DNA from: Planctomycetota bacterium
GTDB lineage: Bacteria > Planctomycetota > MHYJ01 > JACQXL01
NCBI GenBank assembly: GCA_016235865.1
Contig: JACRIK010000021.1
Location: 1 to 64,000, forward strand
Direction of reading: 5' to 3'
Length of the DNA stretch: 64,000 nt
Each line of letters starts with the position of its first letter. Within the stretch, counting starts at the first letter, position 1. Below the pieces are notes generated by a model. The model did not search any database. It was not told where the DNA came from and worked only from the letters and a program-made list of their open reading frames with translations. Of the stretch, positions 51,987 through 59,663 are shown one piece after another. Made by a program: the position numbers and the translations under genes.

Positions 51987-54479
51987 ATGACAAACCTAAC
52001 CAGAAGACAACTTTTAACAGGCAGTGCGCTAGCCGGCGGGGCGGCGCTTTTAACGCCCACCCTGCGCTCGCTGGCCCAAACTCCAGCGGCGCCGAATACA
52101 CATACAGCAGGCGAATGGATTCCCTCCTGCTGTAATATGTGCGGTGGACAGTGCGGGATTATGGTTCATGTGGTTAATGGTAAGGCCGTAAAGATAGAGC
52201 CAAATCCCTATGCACCCAATAATTTCTCCAATAACTCAGATGACTGGTTTGCCAATCATCAGAAGGAAGGCAGCCAGATTTGTCCTAAGGGCAATGCCGG
52301 TCTGATGACGCTCTACGACCCGGACCGGGTGCAGAAACCATTACGGCGGACTAATCCCAATAAGGGTATCGGCGTGGACCCGGGCTGGAAGGAGATTTCC
52401 TGGGATGAGGCATTTGGTGAGATAACCGCCCGGCTTAAGAAACTCCAGGACGCCAATGAGACCCATAAACTTATTTGGTTCAGCGAAGACCATTCATTTA
52501 CCCATATTCAAGGAGATTTTTGCAAATTATACGGGACGCCAAATTATTCCAATCATTCTAATTTATGTGATACTGCAAGAAAATCTAATTTCAAGGTAAT
52601 GCTGGGTGATGAACGGCCGTTGTGTGATTTTGCCAACACCAAATATATCCTCTTCTTCGGTTGGAATCCGACCTCGGCCTTAAAGTGGGTTCATCTGGGA
52701 CGGGTAATTCCGCGTGCCATAGAGAGGGGCGCTAAATTGGTCGTGGTTGACCCCTATCACAGCAAAACAGCCACCAAAGGTGAGTGGATTCCCATCAGGC
52801 CGGGAACAGACGGCGCGCTTGCTTTAGCAATGGCGCAGGTGATTATTAGCGAAAATCTCCACGATAAGCCGTTTATTGATGAATGGACAGTCGGATTTGA
52901 TAAATATGCCGAGTATGTCAAGGACAAGACACCGGAATGGGCGGAAAAGATTACCACCGTGCCGGCCGAGACCATTAGAAGATTAGCCAAAGAGTTAGCC
53001 ACCACCAAACCGGCCATTGTTGATGTCTGGTCCGGACCGGGACAGCATTCTAACCAGTTTGGCGGCGGCTGGGCTATCGGACTTTTGGCCGCTTTAATCG
53101 GCCAGATTGATAAACCAGGCACTTTAATTAATCCCGTTAAAAAAGGTAATAAACATCAGGAGGTTACTGCGACCGATACGGCTGCCGCGGCCAACAAACA
53201 ACCCCGTCTGGATGGCGGCAAGGACAAATACCCGTTCTTCCACGGCTCAGGGGTCTATACTGAATATATCAACCGTCTTTTAGATGGTAAAGGGCCATAT
53301 CAGCCCAAGGTTGGAATGGTTATCTTCCAGAATATGGCAATGTCCATACCGGGCACCAACAATGTAGTAGAGGCATTAAAGAAGTTGGAATTCCTGGTGG
53401 TGGTGGATATCTTCAAGAGTGAAACGGCCGAACTGGCTGATATCCTTATCCCAGGGGCGCTTTATTTGGAACGTTATGACTTGAATACCCAGTGGGTTAC
53501 CTGGCCTGTGCTGGGTTTGCGTCAGCCGGTGGTAAAACCCATCTTTGGTCAGCCAACCGAATATGAATTTATAACAGAACTCGGCCGGCGGCTCAATCTG
53601 ACCGAAAAAGACGGCAAGGAATTCTTCTGGCTTGGTCATGTTTCCGGGCAACGGATTGAGGATAGAACCAAATGGTATGAGGAATTTCTGTCTAAGGAAT
53701 TAATAACCGGCGAGCCCAAAATGAGTTTAGAAGACCTGAAGAAACTGCCTGGCGCGGTCTGGGTCAGTTCAAAAGGCACCGCTTATAATAAGTTCAAGGC
53801 AACCATCCCCGAGGATAAAATGAAAGATACTATCGTAGAAAACGGGATTATTTATTCTACCAAAGAAGGAAAGAAAGACAAACAGGTAGGGTTTATGAAA
53901 ACTAGTGCTGCGCCAGCGCCGGCACCAGCCGCAGGAGAAACACCAACGCCAGCACCGGTAGGGACGCCGACCGTTGGCTTTATGACACCATCCGGCAAGA
54001 TTCAATTTGCCGATGAGGGGCTGGCTAAGAAAAAGGATGCCAATGGCAAGCCATTAGCCGTAATTCCGGAATATACTCCGCGCGATTGGCAGCCTGATGC
54101 TCAATACCCGTTGTATCTGATTAACTGGAAGGAGGCCAGCCATACCCATAGCCGGACGCAAAACAATCAATACCTGGTGGAACTACAAGGCGAAAATCCC
54201 TTAATGATTAATGTGGATACTGCCACAAAGTATGGGCTAAAAAGTGACGACATAGTTTTGGTGGAGTCGCCGTACGGTAAGGTTCAGGCAAAGGTAAAAC
54301 TTACTGCCGGTATCCATCCTGAAGTGGTTGGACTGCAACACGGGTTCGGCCACTGGGCTTTAGGTAAAACAGCCAAAGGGCGCGGTTTCAGTGATGGCGT
54401 TTTACGGCCAACCAAGAGTTGCCCGATTTCCGGCCAGGCGCTCCATAAGGAATGTTGTGTCAAAATCTATAAGGCATAG
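51987..54479 (+). CDS. Tat-exported molybdopterin oxidoreductase catalytic subunit (PsrA/TtrA/ArrA-like)
   Basis: 830 residues. Tat signal 'LTRRQLLTGSALAGG'; [4Fe-4S] site 'CCNMCGGQCGIMVHV...ICPKGNAG'; Mo-ligand region 'NYSNHSNLCDTARKS' with a Cys, as in PsrA/PhsA/ArrA/TtrA; C-terminal MPT-binding domain ('MINVDTATKYGLKSDDIVLVESPYGK', 'GFGHWALGKTAKGRGFSDG'). A Pro/Ala linker ('SAAPAPAPAAGETPTPAPV', ~640-660) interrupts the domain before 'GFMTPSGKIQF'. The B-C-A gene order matches ttrBCA and srdBCA. Substrate cannot be read off: polysulfide, thiosulfate, tetrathionate, arsenate or selenate. Confidence 0.92.
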   Translation: MTNLTRRQLLTGSALAGGAALLTPTLRSLAQTPAAPNTHTAGEWIPSCCNMCGGQCGIMVHVVNGKAVKIEPNPYAPNNFSNNSDDWFANHQKEGSQICPKGNAGLMTLYDPDRVQKPLRRTNPNKGIGVDPGWKEISWDEAFGEITARLKKLQDANETHKLIWFSEDHSFTHIQGDFCKLYGTPNYSNHSNLCDTARKSNFKVMLGDERPLCDFANTKYILFFGWNPTSALKWVHLGRVIPRAIERGAKLVVVDPYHSKTATKGEWIPIRPGTDGALALAMAQVIISENLHDKPFIDEWTVGFDKYAEYVKDKTPEWAEKITTVPAETIRRLAKELATTKPAIVDVWSGPGQHSNQFGGGWAIGLLAALIGQIDKPGTLINPVKKGNKHQEVTATDTAAAANKQPRLDGGKDKYPFFHGSGVYTEYINRLLDGKGPYQPKVGMVIFQNMAMSIPGTNNVVEALKKLEFLVVVDIFKSETAELADILIPGALYLERYDLNTQWVTWPVLGLRQPVVKPIFGQPTEYEFITELGRRLNLTEKDGKEFFWLGHVSGQRIEDRTKWYEEFLSKELITGEPKMSLEDLKKLPGAVWVSSKGTAYNKFKATIPEDKMKDTIVENGIIYSTKEGKKDKQVGFMKTSAAPAPAPAAGETPTPAPVGTPTVGFMTPSGKIQFADEGLAKKKDANGKPLAVIPEYTPRDWQPDAQYPLYLINWKEASHTHSRTQNNQYLVELQGENPLMINVDTATKYGLKSDDIVLVESPYGKVQAKVKLTAGIHPEVVGLQHGFGHWALGKTAKGRGFSDGVLRPTKSCPISGQALHKECCVKIYKA

Positions 54480-54488
54480 GGGTTAAAT

Positions 54489-55253
54489 ATGGAACAGGAA
54501 ATACTTAAGTCTATTGCTTTAGGAGTTAGTTTCTTTGTAGTGGCCGTTCTATATTCTTCGGTCGGGCACGGCGGGGCATCCGGCTATCTCCTGATTCTCT
54601 CGTTCCTGAGTTTCTCGCCTTTGCAGATGTCGTCCACGGCCCTTATCCTGAACCTGCTGGTGGCCGGGACAAGTTCCTATGTCTTTTGGAAAAACGGTTA
54701 CCTTTCTCTCAGGTTTACAGCGCCTTTTATTATTGCGTCCATACCGGCGGCCTTTCTGGGCGGAATGCTTAAGGTGCCTTCAGGGATTTATTCTCTAATG
54801 TTGGGAATAACCCTGTTGCTTGTTGCCTTGCGTCTGGTGTTTGAGATGCGCCTTCCCCAGGCAGTACACAGTGATAGGAATCCTAATCTCTTGATTATTG
54901 TGCCGGCTGGCATAATTATCGGCTTGTTTTCCGGCATCATTGGGATAGGAGGCGGAATTATCTTAAGTCCATTGATACTCCTGATGGGTTGGGCTGATAT
55001 CAAGCAGACGTCCGCCACTGCGGCTCTGTTTATTTTCGTTAACTCGCTGGCCGGCCTAGGCGCCCGTTTTATCCAAGCCGATACCCTGTATATGTTGCCT
55101 CAGGAACTGCTGCCTTATATTGCAGTGGCTTTTGTCGGCGGGTTAATCGGTTCGCATATGGGAGCAAACGTGTTTTCCACGGCCCGGCTTAAGTGGATAT
55201 TAGGCGCCGTATTGTTTGGCGCGTCAACAAAACTAATCGTAACCGCATTATAA
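54489..55253 (+). CDS. TauE/SafE-family (TSUP) membrane transporter
   Basis: 254 residues, about eight helices; repeated 'GHGGASGYL' and 'IGIGGGIILSPLILLMGW' are the TSUP hallmarks. This family exports sulfite or organosulfur anions, which would fit a reductase that releases a sulfur oxyanion. Nine bases after the molybdoenzyme gene. Confidence 0.88.
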   Translation: MEQEILKSIALGVSFFVVAVLYSSVGHGGASGYLLILSFLSFSPLQMSSTALILNLLVAGTSSYVFWKNGYLSLRFTAPFIIASIPAAFLGGMLKVPSGIYSLMLGITLLLVALRLVFEMRLPQAVHSDRNPNLLIIVPAGIIIGLFSGIIGIGGGIILSPLILLMGWADIKQTSATAALFIFVNSLAGLGARFIQADTLYMLPQELLPYIAVAFVGGLIGSHMGANVFSTARLKWILGAVLFGASTKLIVTAL

Positions 55254-55284
55254 AAAAAACATCCTATAAGGAGTCAAGACAAAT

Positions 55285-55342
55285 CCCGCCATTCGGCGGG
55301 ATAACTCGCTGTAACGACCAGAGGTCTAACAGCGAGTAAGGA
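55285..55342 (+). repeat. Compound TAAC/TAAG hairpin element ahead of tatA
   Basis: Type example: CCCGCC-ATTC-GGCGGG, ATA, ACTCGCTGT (55304-55312), inner GACC-AGA-GGTC, ACAGCGAGT (55329-55337), AAGGAG. The core is identical to copy 1 at 39751-39785. Confidence 0.85.
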
Positions 55343-55350
55343 GATGCAGT

Positions 55351-55524
55351 ATGTTTGGACTTGGTATGCCGGAACTTATCGTAATCGCGATTATTCTGAT
55401 TCTGCTTTTCGGGGCAAATAAAATACCGGCCATTGCCCGGGGACTTGGTTCATCGGTCAATGAATTCAAGAAAGGCCTGAAAGATTCGGGAGAGAATAAT
55501 GACACAAAACGTTCTGATAGATAA
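55351..55524 (+). CDS. tatA: Twin-arginine translocase subunit TatA
   Basis: 57 residues: MFGLGMPELIVIAIILILLF, one membrane helix, then 'GANKIPAIARGLGSSVNEFKKGLKD', the amphipathic helix of TatA/E including the FG/GP-like start and 'ARGLG'. Provides Tat export for the two Tat-signalled subunits upstream. Its 3' end overlaps moaA by 26 bp. RBS AAGGAG from the hairpin element. Confidence 0.93.
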   Translation: MFGLGMPELIVIAIILILLFGANKIPAIARGLGSSVNEFKKGLKDSGENNDTKRSDR

Positions 55525-56509
55525 TTACGGGCGGCGGATTAATTATCTGAGAATATCTGTCACCGACCGGTGTAATTTCCGATGCCGGTATTGCCGGCCC
55601 GCGGAGCCACATCCCGCCTTGCGGGACGCTTATGGCGGGGCAGAAGATGTTTCTCTCCTGCGGCAGGATGAACTCCTGTCTTATGAGGAAATAATGCAGG
55701 TGGTCAGGGCCGCCATTAAGTTAGGCGTAACTAAATTCAGAATCACCGGCGGAGAACCTCTGACCAGGCCGGGAATTATCGGATTTTTGCAAACTATGGC
55801 CGGAACACCCGGCGTTGAATGGCTGTCATTGACCACCAATGGGTTCTTTGTAAAACAGTATGCTCATCAATTGGGAAAAATCGGTTTGAACGGTATCAAC
55901 ATCAGTGTTAATTCCTTAAAAGATGATACCTTCAGCCGGCTGACCGGTGTGGCTGGGTTAGGCCGGGTATGGGAGGGGATTGAGGCATTATTGCAATCAG
56001 GCCAGGAGAATATCAAGCTAAATACCGTGTTGATGCGCGGATTTAATGATGATGAAGCACTGGATTTTGCCTGCCTGACAATTAACCGGCCGATTGTCAT
56101 CCGATTCATTGAATATATGCCCTGTGGTAATTGGCAGGGAAGTGGTTTTGACCAGACTATTCCGGCGGAGGACCTGATTGACCGTATCAGCGCTATTGGC
56201 AGGTTAATACCGGTTAACAAACAGATGGGCAATGGCCCGGCTCGGTATTATCAATTGCTCGGTGCCAGAGGGTTGATCGGTTTTATCACGCCGGTTAGCC
56301 AGCCGTTCTGTGAGCGGTGTAATCGGCTGCGGCTCACCGCAGACGGGCATCTTAAACCATGCTTGCTCTCGACGGAAAGTGTTGACCTTAAGCCGGTTCT
56401 TAGGCACGGTGAGGGAAATCTTAATGAGGCCTTTTCTGAAGCAACATCATTTAAGCCCCGGGTTCATCAGGAAGAACAATTAAACGTGATGTCAAGGATA
56501 GGAGGTTGA
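55499..56509 (+). CDS. moaA: GTP 3',8-cyclase MoaA
   Basis: 336 residues. Radical-SAM CxxxCxxC in 'CNFRCRYCRP', GGEP in 'ITGGEPLTRPG', C-terminal cluster 'CERCNRLRLTADGHLKPC' and the conserved C-terminal Gly-Gly. First step of molybdenum cofactor synthesis, placed in the operon of a molybdoenzyme. After 'CRYCRPAEP' residues ~38-47 (HPALRDAYGG) appear inserted and are encoded by a palindrome CCCGCC...GGCGGG (55613-55639). Confidence 0.95.
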   Translation: MTQNVLIDNYGRRINYLRISVTDRCNFRCRYCRPAEPHPALRDAYGGAEDVSLLRQDELLSYEEIMQVVRAAIKLGVTKFRITGGEPLTRPGIIGFLQTMAGTPGVEWLSLTTNGFFVKQYAHQLGKIGLNGINISVNSLKDDTFSRLTGVAGLGRVWEGIEALLQSGQENIKLNTVLMRGFNDDEALDFACLTINRPIVIRFIEYMPCGNWQGSGFDQTIPAEDLIDRISAIGRLIPVNKQMGNGPARYYQLLGARGLIGFITPVSQPFCERCNRLRLTADGHLKPCLLSTESVDLKPVLRHGEGNLNEAFSEATSFKPRVHQEEQLNVMSRIGG

Positions 56510-56511
56510 TT

Positions 56512-57156
56512 GTGATAGTAATTATCAGAATTCAGGCCCAGGAAAAACCGGAATTGCTCTGGAATGATATTTTAGCCAATAAGGATAGATTGCAGAATGT
56601 TCTCAATGGCAAAGGAAGGATACTGTATCTTTCCAAACGCCGTAACTACCGCGAGGTTAGTTTATTTGTCCACGTGGCCGACACCAATATCCTGGGTGAT
56701 TTTATTGCCGGGCATCTGGCTAAACTTGAGGGGGTGACAGGTATCTGGTTGATTAATATGCTCAAACCCGTATTTCACCCTCTGCCGAAAGGCGTTGAGC
56801 AGATGAAACGTTATACGGTAACGATAAAGGCGTTTTCGCCGAAGTTAAGTGAAATTTACGGCGTGCTGGTCAATCTGCCGCCTGCGGATAATGTCTCCCT
56901 CGGCTATTTGGCTTATACCTGCCACCTTTTTGGCGACTGCATCCAGATTTCTCTGCAGGCGCCTGATGACACCGGGATGCAGAAATATGTGGATGAGGTC
57001 GTCGGCAAGATACCCGGAGTTTTGCGCACCACGCTTTGCGAGATAGAAAGAACCCATCCGTTTGTTTCTTACGAGGAATGGCAGAAATATATTTCCAAAA
57101 ATTCAGTGCTGGTAGACTGGGATGAGCAGCATATGGTCGCCCAGTTCCAGAATTAG
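56512..57156 (+). CDS. Duplicated RAM/Lrp-ligand-like domain protein, module 2
   Basis: 214 residues; GTG start at 56512 chosen because it gives MIVIIRIQAQ, matching MICIIRIQAQ of the module-1 protein; RBS AGGAGG. Two ferredoxin-like halves as in the paralogue. It directly follows moaA, making a NapD-like chaperone or cofactor-related role conceivable, but no proof. No DNA-binding domain. Confidence 0.62.
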   Translation: MIVIIRIQAQEKPELLWNDILANKDRLQNVLNGKGRILYLSKRRNYREVSLFVHVADTNILGDFIAGHLAKLEGVTGIWLINMLKPVFHPLPKGVEQMKRYTVTIKAFSPKLSEIYGVLVNLPPADNVSLGYLAYTCHLFGDCIQISLQAPDDTGMQKYVDEVVGKIPGVLRTTLCEIERTHPFVSYEEWQKYISKNSVLVDWDEQHMVAQFQN

Positions 57157-57162
57157 GAGTCA

Positions 57163-57395
57163 TTCGGATTAAATACTCCCTTTCTCATCGGGAAGGAGGT
57201 GATGAATCGGGTATAGGGGCTCGGCTTATACTCAGAGAAAGGGTAAGTATCCAGGGTATAACAGGACAAATCCCCCCTGTCACGAGGCGACAGGGATGAC
57301 GTCGGTCTCTTAAGCATGAACCCGGCGGGTTTACTGAGACATAGTGATTGGCGGCATTAATCCTGATTAAAATTATTTGATTTAAGGAGATTTGT
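57163..57395 (+). promoter_or_regulatory. Structured 5' leader of porin 2
   Basis: CTTTCTC/GAGAAAG enclosing GTATA...TATAC; CCCTGTC-ACGAG-GCGACAGGG; GTCTC/GAGAC enclosing AACCC-GGC-GGGTT; RBS AAGGAG. No match to a riboswitch class that I can name. The CACGAGGCG loop recurs in porin 1's leader. Confidence 0.45.
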
Positions 57396-57398
57396 TTA

Positions 57399-58517
57399 AT
57401 GAGAACATTGTTATGCGTGATTGCGGCGGTTGCCTTTTTAGGGCTGCCGGTATTAGCCGAAGATGTTAAGGTGGATTTTAAAGGCAGCCGTATGGCCGCC
57501 GGCTATATGGATACCGGAGCACAGGGTGATAAAACCCCGGGGACTTTCGTCGTTCCGGATGCCAAGGTCCGGCTTAATGGCACATTTGATGAAAACACTT
57601 CTGCCGTGCTGAGATTAAGTTTTAGCAATGCCGCAGCCGGTAACGCCGACTATGCCTACGTGAAACTGACCAATGTTATTAAGAGATTGGCCAATAGCGA
57701 TACGGTTAACCCGGACATCTATGTCGGTCGGATAAAGATTAACTTCGGAGAAGAGACCTTCACCGACAACCCAGTGGAAGGCGTCTTGATCCAGAATTCA
57801 CGGGGAGTCGTCAATGGTTATGACAGCGGCGTTGAATTCAGGCAGAAGGCACTCCCAATCGAACTGCCGGTAACCCTGGGTTATTCGCTTTCAATTCTGA
57901 ACGGTGGCGACGTTGCGGCAACATCAGGCTTTACTGATGACAACAACTCCAAGGCATACGCCCTAAAGGTAATGGCGCAGATGAAGAGCATGCCAATGTA
58001 TTTCTCGCTGTCCCAGTATGATTCGGGCACGCTCCCGAGCGGCAGCACCTCGGCGCTAATGGGCCGCACTGATGCGACCGGGCCGTGGTATCTCAAGGGC
58101 TACGAACTCAATGTCCGTTATGACATGCTGGAAGGCGACCAGAAGTTTGACCCGGCAAAGGCGCCGTTGTTCAGCGATGCTAAGGCTGTTTTCCGTCTGG
58201 CTTATGGTTCGGCTACTGACGGGGACACGACGGTTGCCGCCCGGACTACTATCGGCCATGTAATGCTGGATGGCATCTTCAATGCTGATAAGAAGTGGTA
58301 TGTCGCGTTCCGTTATAGTTATGATGATGTGGCTACTGAAACATCAGCAGATGTAGACGCCGGCAAAACCACCCGGATGTCAATCGGCGGTGGCCATCGG
58401 CTTTCGGACAATGCGATTCTGAAGTTGGATTATACAACGAATACCGAAGCTGACAACGCAACCAATCCGAAGGTTGACAATGATTCAGTCAGCTTACTAA
58501 TGACCGTAAAGTGGTAA
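57399..58517 (+). CDS. Outer-membrane porin-like beta-barrel, module 2
   Basis: 372 residues. Signal peptide (LLCVIAAVAFLGLPVLA-ED), alternating strands, Asn/Asp-rich loops. It ends '...SVSLLMTVKW', a strand with aromatic terminal residue, typical of barrels. Weakly similar in style to porin 1 but not a close paralogue. Likely the outer-membrane route for the oxyanion substrate. Confidence 0.8.
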   Translation: MRTLLCVIAAVAFLGLPVLAEDVKVDFKGSRMAAGYMDTGAQGDKTPGTFVVPDAKVRLNGTFDENTSAVLRLSFSNAAAGNADYAYVKLTNVIKRLANSDTVNPDIYVGRIKINFGEETFTDNPVEGVLIQNSRGVVNGYDSGVEFRQKALPIELPVTLGYSLSILNGGDVAATSGFTDDNNSKAYALKVMAQMKSMPMYFSLSQYDSGTLPSGSTSALMGRTDATGPWYLKGYELNVRYDMLEGDQKFDPAKAPLFSDAKAVFRLAYGSATDGDTTVAARTTIGHVMLDGIFNADKKWYVAFRYSYDDVATETSADVDAGKTTRMSIGGGHRLSDNAILKLDYTTNTEADNATNPKVDNDSVSLLMTVKW

Positions 58518-58535
58518 TTTGATTGTTATAAACGA

Positions 58536-58650
58536 GGAATTCTGTTGATACCGAGAGTTGAAGGCAGGATTTCTTTATTAAATGGTGGCGTCAAAGACGC
58601 CAAACGCCTCGGCCCCGCACCTATCACAATGATGGGTGCGGGGCTCTTTT
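58536..58650 (+). terminator. Module-end terminator element, copy 2
   Basis: GAATTCTGTTGATACCGAGA, then GTTGAAGGCAGGATTT, TGGCGTC/GACGCCA hairpin, CGCCTCGG, and CCCCGCACC (58613-58621)/GGTGCGGGG (58635-58643) with CTCTTTT. Same plan as 44162-44279. It ends 5 bp before the convergent menA stop. Confidence 0.8.
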
Positions 58651-58654
58651 ATCC

Positions 58655-59581
58655 CTAAAATAGCAGACCGTCTATTACATAGGCAATTATCAGGCCGGCC
58701 CCGAAGGTAAGATGCACCATAATCGTCGAGGCATTGGCCGGGATGAGCTCGTATGCCTTATCCTTATGCGCCATGGTTATCCGGATAATCTTTACTGCCA
58801 GCGGAAATGTCAAAATGGTAATCAGTCCGAAGACCGGTAATAGCCCTAAAATCACCAGTATAACCGTATAAAGATAAGTGCTCAAAAGCAATCCGTAAAA
58901 CAGGTAGGCGGCTCGCTCTTTACCCAAAATCACCGGAAGCGTTTTCTTGTTGACCGATTTGTCCGCCTCGTAGTCCGGGAACTCGTTGATATACAGCACC
59001 AGGGCAATCAGCAGCGCCACCGGCACTGATGCCAGAAACGGAATTGGCGTCAGATGCTGGGTCTGGACATAGTAACTGCCCACCACCATCAGCGGTCCGA
59101 AACCCAGGCCGGTAGCTAATTCACCCAGCCCCAGCCCTCTGTAACCAATCTGTATTGGTCGTCCTGTATAGAAGAATCCCAGGAATACGCCGGCAATCCC
59201 GATATACAGAATTACATTACCGGGCAGGATATAGTTGAGATATAAGCCAATTAGCGAGCCGAGCGCAAAACTGGTCAGCGCTGCCAGTAATATCTGATAC
59301 GGTTTGACGGCTCTATCTTGAATCACCCGGCTGCCGCCGGAAAACGGCGTGGGGGTCTGGTTATTCCAGTCATTGCCTGAAAGGTGGTCGAAATAGTCAT
59401 TGGCCAGGTTCACGCCGATATGGATAAAAATCCCGCCCACCAGGGTCAGCGCAAAATAGCCCCAGTAAAAGGTATTTATCTCGGTCCAGCCGATGACTGC
59501 GCCTAAGATAATCGGGATAATGGTGGCCGTCAGGAACGGTGCCCGGATGGCCTTGAGCCAGATTTTTGCCTTATTGTTCAT
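58655..59581 (-). CDS. menA: 1,4-dihydroxy-2-naphthoate polyprenyltransferase
   Basis: 308 residues, UbiA superfamily with about eight to nine helices; first Asp-rich motif 'NLANDYFDHLSGND', second 'YEADKSVNKKT'. Attaches the prenyl chain in menaquinone synthesis, giving the quinone pool that the NrfD subunit would use. ATG 59581 has AAGGAG 6 nt upstream. Last gene of a minus-strand run. Confidence 0.9.
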   Translation of the reverse strand: MNNKAKIWLKAIRAPFLTATIIPIILGAVIGWTEINTFYWGYFALTLVGGIFIHIGVNLANDYFDHLSGNDWNNQTPTPFSGGSRVIQDRAVKPYQILLAALTSFALGSLIGLYLNYILPGNVILYIGIAGVFLGFFYTGRPIQIGYRGLGLGELATGLGFGPLMVVGSYYVQTQHLTPIPFLASVPVALLIALVLYINEFPDYEADKSVNKKTLPVILGKERAAYLFYGLLLSTYLYTVILVILGLLPVFGLITILTFPLAVKIIRITMAHKDKAYELIPANASTIMVHLTFGAGLIIAYVIDGLLF

Positions 59582-59590
59582 AAACAACTC

Positions 59591-59654
59591 CTTTTCTGAC
59601 TGGCTGTTAGACCTTTAGTCGTTACAGCCAGTTAGACCCCGCCGTATGGCGGGG
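59591..59654 (-). repeat. Compound TAAC/TAAG hairpin element ahead of menA
   Basis: Minus strand: CCCCGCC-ATAC-GGCGGGG, TCTA, ACTGGCTGT, TAACGACTAAAGGTCTA, ACAGCCAGT, CAGAAAAGGAG. 9-bp stem perfect (59599-59607/59624-59632). Confidence 0.82.
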
Positions 59655-59663
59655 CATTCATTA

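Noticed and set aside
57163-57395. Known riboswitch (Moco, cobalamin, c-di-GMP) in the porin 2 leader
   Set aside because: Hairpins are evident but I could not match the conserved core of any class; reported only as a structured leader.
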